A DNA stretch of 64,000 nucleotides from JACQFZ01 sp036381895 (GTDB lineage Bacteria > Pseudomonadota > Gammaproteobacteria > Acidiferrobacterales > Sulfurifustaceae). A model generated the notes under the pieces. That model had not been told where the DNA came from and did no database searches. It saw only the letters and a list, made by a program, of their open reading frames with translations. Of the stretch, positions 8,331 through 16,813 are shown in pieces. How positions within the stretch are numbered: the stretch's first letter is position 1; each line of letters opens with the position of its first letter. The stretch is taken from NCBI GenBank assembly GCA_036381895.1, contig DASVBY010000055.1, positions 61,019 to 125,018 on the forward strand, given 5' to 3'. Made by a program: the position numbers and the translations under genes.

Positions 8331-8821
8331 TTCACTCTCCGCAACCCGGGTGTGGTATCCCCGTTCGTGAGGCTCAGCAGTTGCGCGCGCGCCCGGGACA
8401 GGCGCGACATGACGGTGCCGAGCGGGACGTCCAGAACCGCGGCGGCCTGGGCATAGGGCATCTCCTCGACGGCGACGAGCAGCAGCACCTCGCGGTAATC
8501 CCGCGGCAGCTGCGCGAGCGCGCGGGTCACGTCGCGCAGCTCGAGGCGCTGCTCCTGCGTCCCGCCGATCGCAATTTCGAGCGGTTCACCCGTCTGCTCC
8601 GGGCGGCGCCGGCGGACGCCGTTCACGTGTACGTTGTGCATGATCGTGAACAGCCATGCCCGGAGGTCGGAGCCGGGCCGCCACAGCCGCAGCCGCGACC
8701 AGGCGCGCTCGAGCGTGTCCTGCACGAGATCGTCCGCTGCCATCGAATTGCCGGTCAGCACCCGCGCATACCGGCGCAGCCGGGGGATGTATTCGGTGAC
8801 GCGCCTTTCGAACTCTTCCAA
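8327..8821 (-). CDS. ECF-family RNA polymerase sigma factor
   Basis: This 164-residue protein contains sigma region 2 (LRRYARVLTGN, DDLVQDTLERAWSRL) and sigma region 4 (LPRDYREVLLLVAVEEMPYAQAA, then the recognition helix VPLGTVMSRLSRARAQL). No sigma-1 or sigma-3 region is present, as expected for ECF factors. The predicted start is TTG at 8821 with AAAGGAG four bases upstream. It is cotranscribed with its anti-sigma factor. Target promoters are not visible. Confidence 0.9.
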   Translation of the reverse strand: MEEFERRVTEYIPRLRRYARVLTGNSMAADDLVQDTLERAWSRLRLWRPGSDLRAWLFTIMHNVHVNGVRRRRPEQTGEPLEIAIGGTQEQRLELRDVTRALAQLPRDYREVLLLVAVEEMPYAQAAAVLDVPLGTVMSRLSRARAQLLSLTNGDTTPGLRRVK

Positions 8822-8932
8822 GAGGCTCCTTTCCCGGAAACCGGTTGCCGGCGCAGCGGGTTGCCATCCGGCGCCAACCGGGTAAACACGGCAGGCGCGA
8901 AGAATATTCCTTTTGAGCGCGAGCGTCCTGTC

Positions 8933-9739
8933 CTAGGGCTGGCAGGTGGGGCGGCGGCCCGCTGCCTGGGCCTGCCGATACCGTTCGAGCGCCTCCGGCA
9001 GGTGCTCGCTCAGCACGCGGATGCGTTGCTCGCCGGAGGGATGAGTCGACAGGAAGGCCGGCGGTCCGTTGCCGCCGACTTTCGCCATGTTCTGCCACAG
9101 CTCGACGGCGGCGCGCGGATCGAAGCCCGCCTCCGCCATGTAACGCAGCCCGAGCACGTCGGCCTCCGTTTCCTGCGCGCGGCTGAAGGGCAGCAGAATG
9201 CCGACCTGTGCGCCGAGACCGAGCAACGCGAGGACGTTCCTGTTCTCGACGGCGCTGCCGTGGCCCAATGCCTGAATCAACGAAAGTCCCGCCTCGGTGG
9301 CGTACTGCGTGGACAGCCGGGCATTCGAATGCTCGGCCTGCACGTGCGCGATCTCGTGGCCGATGACCGCGGCGAGCTGATCGGGCGTGCGTGCCGCCTT
9401 GAGCAGTCCCGCGTAAACCCCGATGTTGCCGCCGGGCAGAGCAAAGGCGTTCACCTGATCGCTCTCGAAGACGGCCACCTTCCAGTCGCCTCCGCCCTGC
9501 GGCTTCGACACGACGGCCACGACGGCCTGCGTCACGCATTCGACGTAGCGGTTCAGCGTCGGGTCTTTCGCGATTGGTTCCTGCTTTCGCAGCTGGTTGT
9601 ACGCCTGGTCGCCCATCTGCGCGACCTGCTCGCTCGGGAACAGCTGCAGCTGGCGGCGACCGGTCGGCGTGGTCTGGCAGCCGAGCAGCACCGACGCCGC
9701 GCAAACGCAGAGGAACGAGCGGAACAGAGTGCGCAGCAT
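8933..9739 (-). CDS. M48-family metalloprotease, lipoprotein
   Basis: This 268-residue protein starts with a lipoprotein signal peptide (MLRTLFRSFLCVCAASVLLGC). The HExxH zinc motif HEIAHVQAEH and the downstream EADVLGLRYM glutamate define the M48 family, close to LoiP/BepA-type outer-membrane quality-control proteases. The lipobox cysteine predicts membrane anchoring in the periplasm. ATG 9739 is chosen because upstream in-frame sequence gives no signal peptide. It lies downstream of a methyltransferase gene on the same strand with a 104-base gap. Confidence 0.88.
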   Translation of the reverse strand: MLRTLFRSFLCVCAASVLLGCQTTPTGRRQLQLFPSEQVAQMGDQAYNQLRKQEPIAKDPTLNRYVECVTQAVVAVVSKPQGGGDWKVAVFESDQVNAFALPGGNIGVYAGLLKAARTPDQLAAVIGHEIAHVQAEHSNARLSTQYATEAGLSLIQALGHGSAVENRNVLALLGLGAQVGILLPFSRAQETEADVLGLRYMAEAGFDPRAAVELWQNMAKVGGNGPPAFLSTHPSGEQRIRVLSEHLPEALERYRQAQAAGRRPTCQP

Positions 9740-9843
9740 GAGTCGGGTGTCGTATGTCCGGGTCGAGTCATTGTAACCGAGGAGCATCGCGGCGGCGGGC
9801 GCAAGCCCTCGGCGGACCAGCGATCCAATCGTCGAAGGACGCG

Positions 9844-10431
9844 TCAGCGGGCGCCGGCTGGCGGTTCGGACCGCGGGGGGACGTGCCACAGGTAGATCGT
9901 ACGCCGCCCGACCTGGCGCACGGCGTCGGGTTTCCAGTCGCCGAGGTCCCAGAGATGCGAGACGATGCGGGTGCCGGGGCGCAGCTCGGCGAGGAGCTTC
10001 GGGCGCAGCCGGGCGTTGACGTCCGGCCAGAGGAAAAGCGTGACCACGGTGGCAGGGGCGATGTCGGCCTCGAAGAGGTTGCCCTCGATGAAATGCACCC
10101 GCTTCTCCACGCCGGCGGCGCGCGCGTTCCGGCGCGCTTCGGCTACGAGCGCCGGATCGATCTCCACCCCCACGCCCCGTGCCCCGAACTCGGCCGCCGC
10201 CATGATGACGATGCGTCCGTCCCCGGAGCCCAGGTCGTAGACGAGGTCGTTCGGGCCGACGGCGGCGAGCTCGAGCATCGCGCGCGCGACCGGGTGCGGC
10301 GATGGGTCGTAGGGAACGTCGCGATCGACGCCTGCCGCGGGAGCGAGTAGACAGAGGAGCGCGACGGCGAGAAGCGCCTTGGCGGCGGCAAAGCGCGCGG
10401 CGACGGAGGCTCTCTCGGCGGTCCTGCGCAT
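9844..10431 (-). CDS. Exported class I SAM-dependent methyltransferase
   Basis: This 195-residue protein has a putative signal peptide or N-terminal anchor (residues about 12-32, AKALLAVALLCLLAPAAG). DVPYDPSPHPVARAMLELA follows, then SAM-binding motif I DLVYDLGSGDGRIVI and motif II VGVEIDPALV. Similar bacterial proteins with a VPYxPTP-like lead and motif I are common, but their substrate is not established. A predicted periplasmic location would be odd, since SAM is cytoplasmic, so the N-terminus may be a membrane anchor. It diverges from the OmpA-like gene. Confidence 0.75.
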   Translation of the reverse strand: MRRTAERASVAARFAAAKALLAVALLCLLAPAAGVDRDVPYDPSPHPVARAMLELAAVGPNDLVYDLGSGDGRIVIMAAAEFGARGVGVEIDPALVAEARRNARAAGVEKRVHFIEGNLFEADIAPATVVTLFLWPDVNARLRPKLLAELRPGTRIVSHLWDLGDWKPDAVRQVGRRTIYLWHVPPRSEPPAGAR

Positions 10432-10628
10432 GCGGTCGCGTTCCGGAAACCTTTGGGATTGTTCGGCGGGGGCGACCGGGGTGTCAATGCGTGGGAACGT
10501 GGACCGGCGGCGGCGCGCAGCGCGACATCCGGGCGAAAGCGGCAGACGAACCGGGCGCGTGAGTTCCATGCGGCGCTCGAGCTGCGGTACTCTCCCTGGC
10601 GCCGTACTGGCACGCGAGCGGAGGAACG

Positions 10629-11549
10629 ATGAAGAAGAATCGAAACACACTGGCCGCGGCGGCTGCCGCGGCGCTGATCCTGGGCGGGTGCGTGACGAAG
10701 AGCACGTACGAGGAGCTCAAGGCCGAGAAGGACAGGGAGGTCGCCGCGCTGCAGTCCGAGCGCGACGCGCTGCGGCGCCAGCAGGCTGAGCTGCAGGAAC
10801 AGTTGCGCAAGCTCGAAGCGCAGCGCGACGTGCTGGAGCAGAACAAGGCGTGGCTCGAGCAGGAACAGATCGCGCTGCAGACGCGAGTCGGGCTGCTGGC
10901 GCAGGAGAAGGAGGGGCTCGAGCGGGAGAAAACCGCACTCGAGCAGGAGAAGGCCGCGCTCGAGGAGTCGAAAGCGCTCCTCGAGCAGCAGCAGAACGAG
11001 CTGCGACAGCAGATTCAGGCGCTGGAGCAGCAGAAGGCACAGCTTCTCAGCTCGAGCCAGGAAACGCAGGCGCAGTACGACGCGCTGGTGCGCAACCTGA
11101 CCGAAGAGCTCGAGAAAGGGCAGCTCCAGGTGCGGCGCTACCAGAACATGCTCACGGTCGACGTCGCCGAGCAGCTCTTTTTCGCGTCGGGCGAGGCCAG
11201 CCTCAAGGAATCCGGCAAGCAGGTCCTGGCGAAGGTGGCCGACGCGCTCAAGGCGTACGACGACAAGGTGATCCGGGTCATCGGGCACACGGACAACGTG
11301 CCTATCGGCAAAGCGTATCAGAAGGTGTTCCCGTCGAACTGGGAGCTGTCCGTCGCGCGCGCGACCACGGTCGTGCGGTACCTGCAGGAGCTCGGCCTGC
11401 CGCCCGAGCGCATGATCGCGGCCGGGCGCGCGGAATACGCACCGATTGCCTCGAACGACACGGCGGAGGGGCGCAAGCAGAACCGGCGGATCGAAATCAC
11501 GCTGATCGACCGCGCACTTTTCGAGGAAGCGCGGCAGGCGATGCGCTGA
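10629..11549 (+). CDS. OmpA-family lipoprotein with long coiled coil
   Basis: This 306-residue protein begins with a lipoprotein signal peptide (AAAAALILGGCVTKSTYEEL). Residues about 28-150 are an uninterrupted Glu/Gln/Leu-rich coiled coil. The C-terminal OmpA/MotB peptidoglycan-binding domain (VIRVIGHTDNVP, NWELSVARATTVVRYL, GRAEYAPIA, NRRIEITL) carries the residues that contact diaminopimelate. It probably tethers the outer membrane to peptidoglycan across the periplasm. GGAGGAACG precedes the ATG. Confidence 0.88.
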   Translation: MKKNRNTLAAAAAAALILGGCVTKSTYEELKAEKDREVAALQSERDALRRQQAELQEQLRKLEAQRDVLEQNKAWLEQEQIALQTRVGLLAQEKEGLEREKTALEQEKAALEESKALLEQQQNELRQQIQALEQQKAQLLSSSQETQAQYDALVRNLTEELEKGQLQVRRYQNMLTVDVAEQLFFASGEASLKESGKQVLAKVADALKAYDDKVIRVIGHTDNVPIGKAYQKVFPSNWELSVARATTVVRYLQELGLPPERMIAAGRAEYAPIASNDTAEGRKQNRRIEITLIDRALFEEARQAMR

Positions 11550-11574
11550 ACGCGGCGGGTCGGCGGACAGAAGG

Positions 11575-11595
11575 CTCTGCCGGAATCCGGCAGGG
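11575..11595. terminator. Hairpin between convergent genes
   Basis: CTGCCGG and CCGGCAG form a 7-bp stem around AAT, extendable by two pairs. It lies between the OmpA-like gene and the DUF4142 gene that face each other. No U-run is present. Confidence 0.5.
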
Positions 11596-11607
11596 CGCAC
11601 ACGGTGC

Positions 11608-12138
11608 TCAGCGCTGCCGCGATTGCTCGCGCATCCGTCCGGGCCCGGCCGCCTGCTTCTGGAGCTGCTGGGCGTGCTTCAGGTGCGCGCGCAGCGCGGG
11701 AAGCATCTGTTGCGCGTACCGCTGCGCGTCCGGATCCTGCGCGGTCTTGGCCTGCTGCTCGAACATCTTGATCGCTTCCTGGTGCGCCTGCACCTGCGAC
11801 TCCATGTACGCCTGATCGAAGGCCTTGCCCTCGAGCTTCGAGAGCCGCTGCGCCTGCTGTTTGTGCCTGGCGCCCGGTTCGTCGGGAAGCTCCACGTCGC
11901 GCTTCTCCGCGAGCGACTGCAGTTTCTCGTTCGCCTGCTCGTGCTCCTCGATCATCCGTTCGGCGTACTTCTTCACCGCGTCGCCGGCCGCACGCTCCTG
12001 CGCGAGTTCCGCCATTTCCTGCTCGGCGACGTTGATCTCCGCCGCCTGCTTGAAGAATGACGCGGCGCCCTCCTGCTGCGCCAGGGCGAGCGGCGCGAGC
12101 ACGAGGGCAACGATCGGGATCCAGCGGATTCCTTTCAT
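11608..12138 (-). CDS. DUF4142 periplasmic helical protein
   Basis: This 176-residue protein has a signal peptide (MKGIRWIPIVALVLAPLALAQ). A four-helix ferritin-like DUF4142 domain follows (FFKQAAEINVAEQEMAELAQ, YAERMIEEHEQANEKLQSLA, AYMESQVQAHQEAIKMFEQQ). These proteins are common in proteobacterial envelopes and stress regulons, with no known biochemical activity. The ATG at 12138 is preferred because GGAGG lies upstream and the signal peptide starts there. Confidence 0.85.
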   Translation of the reverse strand: MKGIRWIPIVALVLAPLALAQQEGAASFFKQAAEINVAEQEMAELAQERAAGDAVKKYAERMIEEHEQANEKLQSLAEKRDVELPDEPGARHKQQAQRLSKLEGKAFDQAYMESQVQAHQEAIKMFEQQAKTAQDPDAQRYAQQMLPALRAHLKHAQQLQKQAAGPGRMREQSRQR

Positions 12139-12329
12139 GAGCGCCAACCTCCGTGTTGAATCGTGGGCACTCTGCCACGCCGCTCGCGGCATTAGAACTG
12201 GGGCGATCACCGAAGCGGCCGCGCGAGCGCCGGCGCGATCCGCCGCGGCCGGCGCTTTTCGGCGCGCAGCCGAAGGCGGCCGGCGCGTTCCCGCACGCCG
12301 GGCGTTTGGCTCCCGGCGCGCGGCGCCGC

Positions 12330-13421
12330 TTACTTCCGGACCACGTACCAGTTGTTCTGAATGTCGTGCGCGAGCCTGTTCTTCGCGATCGACCGGAATC
12401 CCGCGCGCTGCAGGTACTCGATCGTCTTTTCCTCGCCCCACATCGCACCCAGACCTTCGCCGCCCTGCGCGAGCGAGACCGTCATGCAGTGGAGGCAGGA
12501 GATCGTGTAGAGCAGCGTACCGATCGGATGCTCGCAGTCGCGGTGGACGTGGCCGCTCCCGCCGATGTCCTGCATCAGGTACGTTCCCGCCGGTTTGAGC
12601 GCACGGTGGATCCCTTTGAGCACGTGGAGCGGCCGCGCCTGGTCGTGAATCGCGTCGAACGTGGTGATGAGATCGAACGCCTCGGGTTCGGCCCACTGGT
12701 CGAAGTCGCTCAAGTCGGCCGCCAGGTACTCGACGTTGCCGATCCCGCGGGCGCGTGCGGCGTCGCGCGCGTACTCGATCGCCTCGAGCGAGAGGTCGAT
12801 GCCGGTGAAGCGGCTGCGCGGAAAGAGCTCCGCCAGCCGCAGCAGGATGCGGCCGCGCCCGCAGCCCGCGTCGAGCACGCGTATCCCCCGCTCGAGCTGG
12901 TCGGCGAGGCCGGGCACGAGCGGCAGGATGTGCGACTCGAGCGACGACAGCACCGACTGCCCGCTGTCTTCGGCCATGACCTCGTGAAACCGCGGATACT
13001 TCGAGTAGGGAACGCCGCCGCCGTGGCGGAAGCAGTGGATGATGTCGTCTTCCACCGCGGCGAGCGTCGGGATGTACTGCGCGAACACCGCCATGTTGTC
13101 GGCGTTCGCGGCGCGCGTGAGCGAAGCGGCATGCTCGGCCGGAAGCGAGTAGCGCTTCGTGTCCGGGTCGTAGTCGATCACGCCGCCCGTCACCATCGCG
13201 CCGAGCCATTCGCGCACATAGCGCTCGTTGAGCTTCGCCGCGGCGGCGATCTCGGCGCTCGTCGCCGGATCGAGCGTGCGCAGCGTATCGAAGAGGCCGG
13301 TGCGGTGCCCGATCGAGATCATCAAGGTGAGGGCACCGTGGTTGAGCGTTTCGAGGAGGCGCGCGGCGAAAGCCTGCGCGCGCTCCGCGTCGAAGCCCTG
13401 CTCAATGGCGGGTTGTGTCAT
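12330..13421 (-). CDS. SAM-dependent methyltransferase with winged-helix N-terminus
   Basis: This 363-residue protein has an N-terminal winged-helix dimerisation region (GLFDTLRTLDPATSAEIAAA, LNERYVREWLGAMVTGG) like O-methyltransferases and the rRNA-type methyltransferases that share it. The Rossmann methyltransferase domain has motif I RVLDAGCGRGRILLRLAE and motif II FTGIDLSLEAI. GGAGG stands six bases before ATG 13421. The substrate cannot be read from sequence. It diverges from the GlxA-type regulator gene with a 103-base intergenic region likely holding both promoters. Confidence 0.82.
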   Translation of the reverse strand: MTQPAIEQGFDAERAQAFAARLLETLNHGALTLMISIGHRTGLFDTLRTLDPATSAEIAAAAKLNERYVREWLGAMVTGGVIDYDPDTKRYSLPAEHAASLTRAANADNMAVFAQYIPTLAAVEDDIIHCFRHGGGVPYSKYPRFHEVMAEDSGQSVLSSLESHILPLVPGLADQLERGIRVLDAGCGRGRILLRLAELFPRSRFTGIDLSLEAIEYARDAARARGIGNVEYLAADLSDFDQWAEPEAFDLITTFDAIHDQARPLHVLKGIHRALKPAGTYLMQDIGGSGHVHRDCEHPIGTLLYTISCLHCMTVSLAQGGEGLGAMWGEEKTIEYLQRAGFRSIAKNRLAHDIQNNWYVVRK

Positions 13422-13524
13422 GACGTTCCTCCGTGCAAGTGCTGATGCAATAGGGTGCGGCAAGGTACTCTTGCGCACGGGTCTGCGCTAAAGTGTTTTC
13501 GGGCAATAAGCGGACGGATGTGCC

Positions 13525-14607
13525 ATGCCGGACGAAAACAACAGACTTGTCGTGGCGCTGCTCGCGGTTCCGGAGTCCACCGCCTCGACTCTGCATGGCA
13601 TGCACGACCTCCTCATCTCCGCCGGCGGCGACTGGGAACTGGTCGTTCATGGCCGCTGGGGCGAGCCGGCGATCCGCCCGATCATCGTTTCCCGGGACGG
13701 CCGGGGCTTTCGTGCCGGCACCGGCCTATGGGTGGAACCCGAATGCGCGCTCGCGGACTGCCCGCCGCCCGACGTCGTGGCGGTACCCGACCTGCTGCTG
13801 CCGCCGCAGGAGGACATCCGCGGACGCTACCCGGTCGAGTGCGCCTGGCTGCGCGAGCGTTACGCCGCCGGGGCGACGATTGCGGCGGCCTGCTCGGGCG
13901 GGCTGCTGCTCGCGGAAGCGGGACTGCTCGACGGTCAGGACGCCACCACGCACTGGGCGTACTGCGAGGCGCTTGCCGCGCGCTATCCGGCGACGCGCGT
14001 GCATCCCAACCGGGCGCTCGTGGTCTCCGGGGAAGGGCAGCGCCTCGTGCTCGGCGGGGGCGGGACCTCATGGCACGACGTGACGCTGTTCCTCATCGCG
14101 CGGTTCCTCGGAGTGGAGCAGGCCATGCAGGTCGCGCGCCTGCACCTGCTCCACTGGCACGAAGTCGGCCAGCTGCCGTTCGCGGCGCTGATGCGCCGGC
14201 AGGCCGACGACGCCGTGATCGCGAAGTGCCAGGAATGGGCCGCGCGGCACTACGACGAGGATGCGCCGGTTGCCGCCATGGCGCGGCTGAGCGGTCTGCC
14301 CGAGCGCTCGTTCAAGCGCCGGTTCGTGCGCGCGACCGGCATGTCGCCGATCGAATACATACACACCTTGCGCATCGAGGAGTCGAAGCAACTCCTGGAG
14401 GCGACGTCGCTGTCCATCGAAGCCGTCGCACACGAGGTCGGCTACGAGGACGCGAGCTTCTTCGGACGGCTGTTCCGGCGCAAGGTGGGTGTCACGCCCG
14501 CGCAATACCGAAAGCGCTTCGGCGGGCTGCGGGCCGCATTGGGCGCTGCACCGCATGCCGCGCCCAAAGTGCGGCAGGCAGCGGGCGCAGCGATTGAGCC
14601 GCAGTGA
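13525..14607 (+). CDS. GlxA-type AraC transcriptional regulator
   Basis: This 360-residue protein has an N-terminal DJ-1/PfpI (class I glutamine amidotransferase-like) domain, with IAAACSGGLLLAEAGLLDG as the nucleophile-elbow region. The C-terminal AraC double HTH spans about residues 225-325 (VAAMARLSGLPERSFKRRFV, SIEAVAHEVGYEDASFFGRL). Such regulators usually control amino-acid or quaternary-amine catabolism. An omega-aminotransferase gene follows 43 bases downstream in the same direction and is its most likely target. Confidence 0.88.
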   Translation: MPDENNRLVVALLAVPESTASTLHGMHDLLISAGGDWELVVHGRWGEPAIRPIIVSRDGRGFRAGTGLWVEPECALADCPPPDVVAVPDLLLPPQEDIRGRYPVECAWLRERYAAGATIAAACSGGLLLAEAGLLDGQDATTHWAYCEALAARYPATRVHPNRALVVSGEGQRLVLGGGGTSWHDVTLFLIARFLGVEQAMQVARLHLLHWHEVGQLPFAALMRRQADDAVIAKCQEWAARHYDEDAPVAAMARLSGLPERSFKRRFVRATGMSPIEYIHTLRIEESKQLLEATSLSIEAVAHEVGYEDASFFGRLFRRKVGVTPAQYRKRFGGLRAALGAAPHAAPKVRQAAGAAIEPQ

Positions 14608-14650
14608 CGGCGACGCGTCGCCCGACGCAACTGCGACTGAAGGAGCGATC

Positions 14651-15964
14651 ATGCACACGACCGATCTCGATCTCGCCGCCTGGTGGATGCCGTTCACGGC
14701 CAACCGGCAGTTCAAGGCGGCTCCGCGGCTGCTCGTCGCGGCGAAGGACATGCATTACACGAGCCACGACGGCCGCAAGATTCTCGACGGCGCGGCCGGA
14801 CTCTGGTGCGTGAACGCCGGGCATGGCCGCGAACCGATCGTGCGTGCGATCCAGCAGCAGGCGGCTGCGCTCGACTACGCGCCGCCGTTCCAGATGGGAC
14901 ATCCGCGTGCGTTCGAGCTGGCGCGCCGCGTCGCGAGCCTCGCCCCGGGCGACCTCGATCACGTGTTCTTCACCAACTCGGGTTCCGAAGCGGTCGAGAC
15001 CGCGCTCAAGATCGCGCTCGCGTACCACCGCGTGCGGGGGGATGCGGCGCGCACGCGCCTCATCGGCCGCGAGCGCGGCTACCACGGCGTCAACTTCGGC
15101 GGCAACTCCGTGGGTGGCGTCGGCCCGAACCGCAAGCCGTTCGCGCTCGAACTGCCGGGCGTCGATCACCTTCCGCACACGCTCAATCTCGAGAAGGCCG
15201 CGTTCTCGCGCGGCGAGCCCGCCTGGGGCGCGCACCTCGCGGACGAGCTCGAGCGGCTCGTGGCGCTGCACGACGCGAGCACCATCGCCGCCGTGATCGT
15301 CGAGCCCATGGCCGGTTCCAACGGCGTGATCATTCCGCCCAAAGGATACCTCGCGCGGTTGCGCCAGATCTGCGACAAGTACGGCATCCTGCTCATCTTC
15401 GACGAAGTCATCACCGGTTTCGGCCGCACGGGTGCCACGTTCGCGGCGGAACGCTTCGGCGTGGTGCCGGACATCATGACGGTGGCGAAGGGGCTCACGA
15501 ACGCGGCGGTGCCGATGGGTGCCGCGATCGTGCGGCGCCACGTGTACGAGGCCTTCATGCAGGGGCCGGAGCACCTGATCGAGCTCGCGCACGGCTACAC
15601 CTACTCGGGGCATCCGCTCGCCTGCGCCGCCGGCCTCGCGACGCTCGATCTCTACCGCGACGAGGGCATCTTCGAGAACGCCCGGGCGCTCAGCGGCTAC
15701 TGGGAGGACGCGGTCCACAGTCTGAAGGGCCTGCCCCACGTCATCGATCTGCGCAACCTCGGCATCATCGCGGGTATCGAGCTCGAACCGCGCGCCGACG
15801 GCCCCACCCGCGCCTACGACGTGTTCGTGCGCTGCTACGAAAAGGGATTACTGGTGCGCGCGGCCGGCGAGGTGATCGCGCTCTCGCCGCCGTTGATTCT
15901 GCAGAAGCGGCACATCGACGAGATGTTCGGAATCCTCGCCGAGGTGCTGAAGGAGACGCCGTGA
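14651..15964 (+). CDS. Omega-amino acid--pyruvate (beta-alanine--pyruvate) aminotransferase
   Basis: This 437-residue class III PLP-dependent aminotransferase transfers amino groups from beta-alanine or related omega-amines to pyruvate. Visible motifs are AAGLWCVNAGHG, FFTNSGSEAVETALKIAL, LLIFDEVITGFGRTG (the Asp that contacts the PLP ring) and TVAKGLTNAAVPMGA with the Schiff-base lysine. The MHTTDLDLAAWWMPFTANRQ start is typical of the beta-alanine--pyruvate branch. GAAGGAG precedes the ATG. It is paired with the upstream GlxA-type regulator. Confidence 0.9.
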   Translation: MHTTDLDLAAWWMPFTANRQFKAAPRLLVAAKDMHYTSHDGRKILDGAAGLWCVNAGHGREPIVRAIQQQAAALDYAPPFQMGHPRAFELARRVASLAPGDLDHVFFTNSGSEAVETALKIALAYHRVRGDAARTRLIGRERGYHGVNFGGNSVGGVGPNRKPFALELPGVDHLPHTLNLEKAAFSRGEPAWGAHLADELERLVALHDASTIAAVIVEPMAGSNGVIIPPKGYLARLRQICDKYGILLIFDEVITGFGRTGATFAAERFGVVPDIMTVAKGLTNAAVPMGAAIVRRHVYEAFMQGPEHLIELAHGYTYSGHPLACAAGLATLDLYRDEGIFENARALSGYWEDAVHSLKGLPHVIDLRNLGIIAGIELEPRADGPTRAYDVFVRCYEKGLLVRAAGEVIALSPPLILQKRHIDEMFGILAEVLKETP

Positions 15965-16201
15965 GGGGCGGCCGCAACCGAGACGGCAGCCGCGGAAAAA
16001 TCGCCGCTGCGTCGAGCGGATAGGACCAGGAACTAAAGCAGCGTCTCAGGCGCGCGCTCCGCGGCGTCGACCGGGTTGCGCGATCGTGGTTATACTCCGT
16101 CCACTTCCACGCGCCGCTCCCGCCCGGGGCGCGCCGTTACGGGGATCGGCGGTTCGCGCGGGGAAGACGATAACTATAACCATGAGCAGGACCCGGATCG
16201 G

Positions 16202-16786
16202 ATGCGGAGGAAGAACCACCACCAGAGGACTTTCCGCTTGCCGCGCACGGCCCGGCGCGCGCGCCTGCTGAACCGGCTCAAGCTGCGCTGGCGTCTCGCC
16301 GACAAGTACCCCTGGGTGTTCGTCGCGATCGGCGCGACTGTCGTCGCGGCGTTCGCGTTCACGCTGCAGGAGGTTCAGGCGGCGAAGCGCGAGCGGCGGG
16401 AGCTCATGTGTCTCGCGCTCAACATCTACTATGAAGCCCGCGGCGAGCCGCGCGCCGGGCGCTACGCGGTCGCGGAAGTGACGCTGAACCGCGTGGCAGC
16501 GCCGCAGTATCCCGACACCGTCTGCGGGGTGGTGTATCAGCAGAACTGGGACTGGATCCGCAAGCGCTACGTGGCAGCGTTCTCATGGACCGAGCTCAGC
16601 CGGCTGCCGGAACCGAAGGGGCGCGAGTGGGAGGAGGCCTGGAAGACGGCCGAGGACGTGTACTACGGCCGGCACGAACCGCGCCTCGCGAATGCGCTGC
16701 ACTACCACGCCAACTACGTCCGGCCCAGCTGGTCGCGCGAGCGCACGCGCGTCGCGCAGATCGGCAATCACATCTTCTACCGCTGA
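16202..16786 (+). CDS. SleB-type cell-wall hydrolase, membrane anchored
   Basis: This 194-residue protein has a very basic N-terminus, one transmembrane segment (YPWVFVAIGATVVAAFAFTL) and a C-terminal Hydrolase_2 (SleB) domain. The domain carries CLALNIYYEARGEP with the catalytic-type glutamate, VAEVTLNRV, and ALHYHANYVRPSW. Relatives cleave peptidoglycan glycan strands. The start is uncertain; ATG 16202 avoids an odd charged extension but lacks a strong ribosome site. Confidence 0.82.
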   Translation: MRRKNHHQRTFRLPRTARRARLLNRLKLRWRLADKYPWVFVAIGATVVAAFAFTLQEVQAAKRERRELMCLALNIYYEARGEPRAGRYAVAEVTLNRVAAPQYPDTVCGVVYQQNWDWIRKRYVAAFSWTELSRLPEPKGREWEEAWKTAEDVYYGRHEPRLANALHYHANYVRPSWSRERTRVAQIGNHIFYR

Positions 16787-16813
16787 GCGCACCTGCGCGC
16801 CGGCGCCCGCAGC

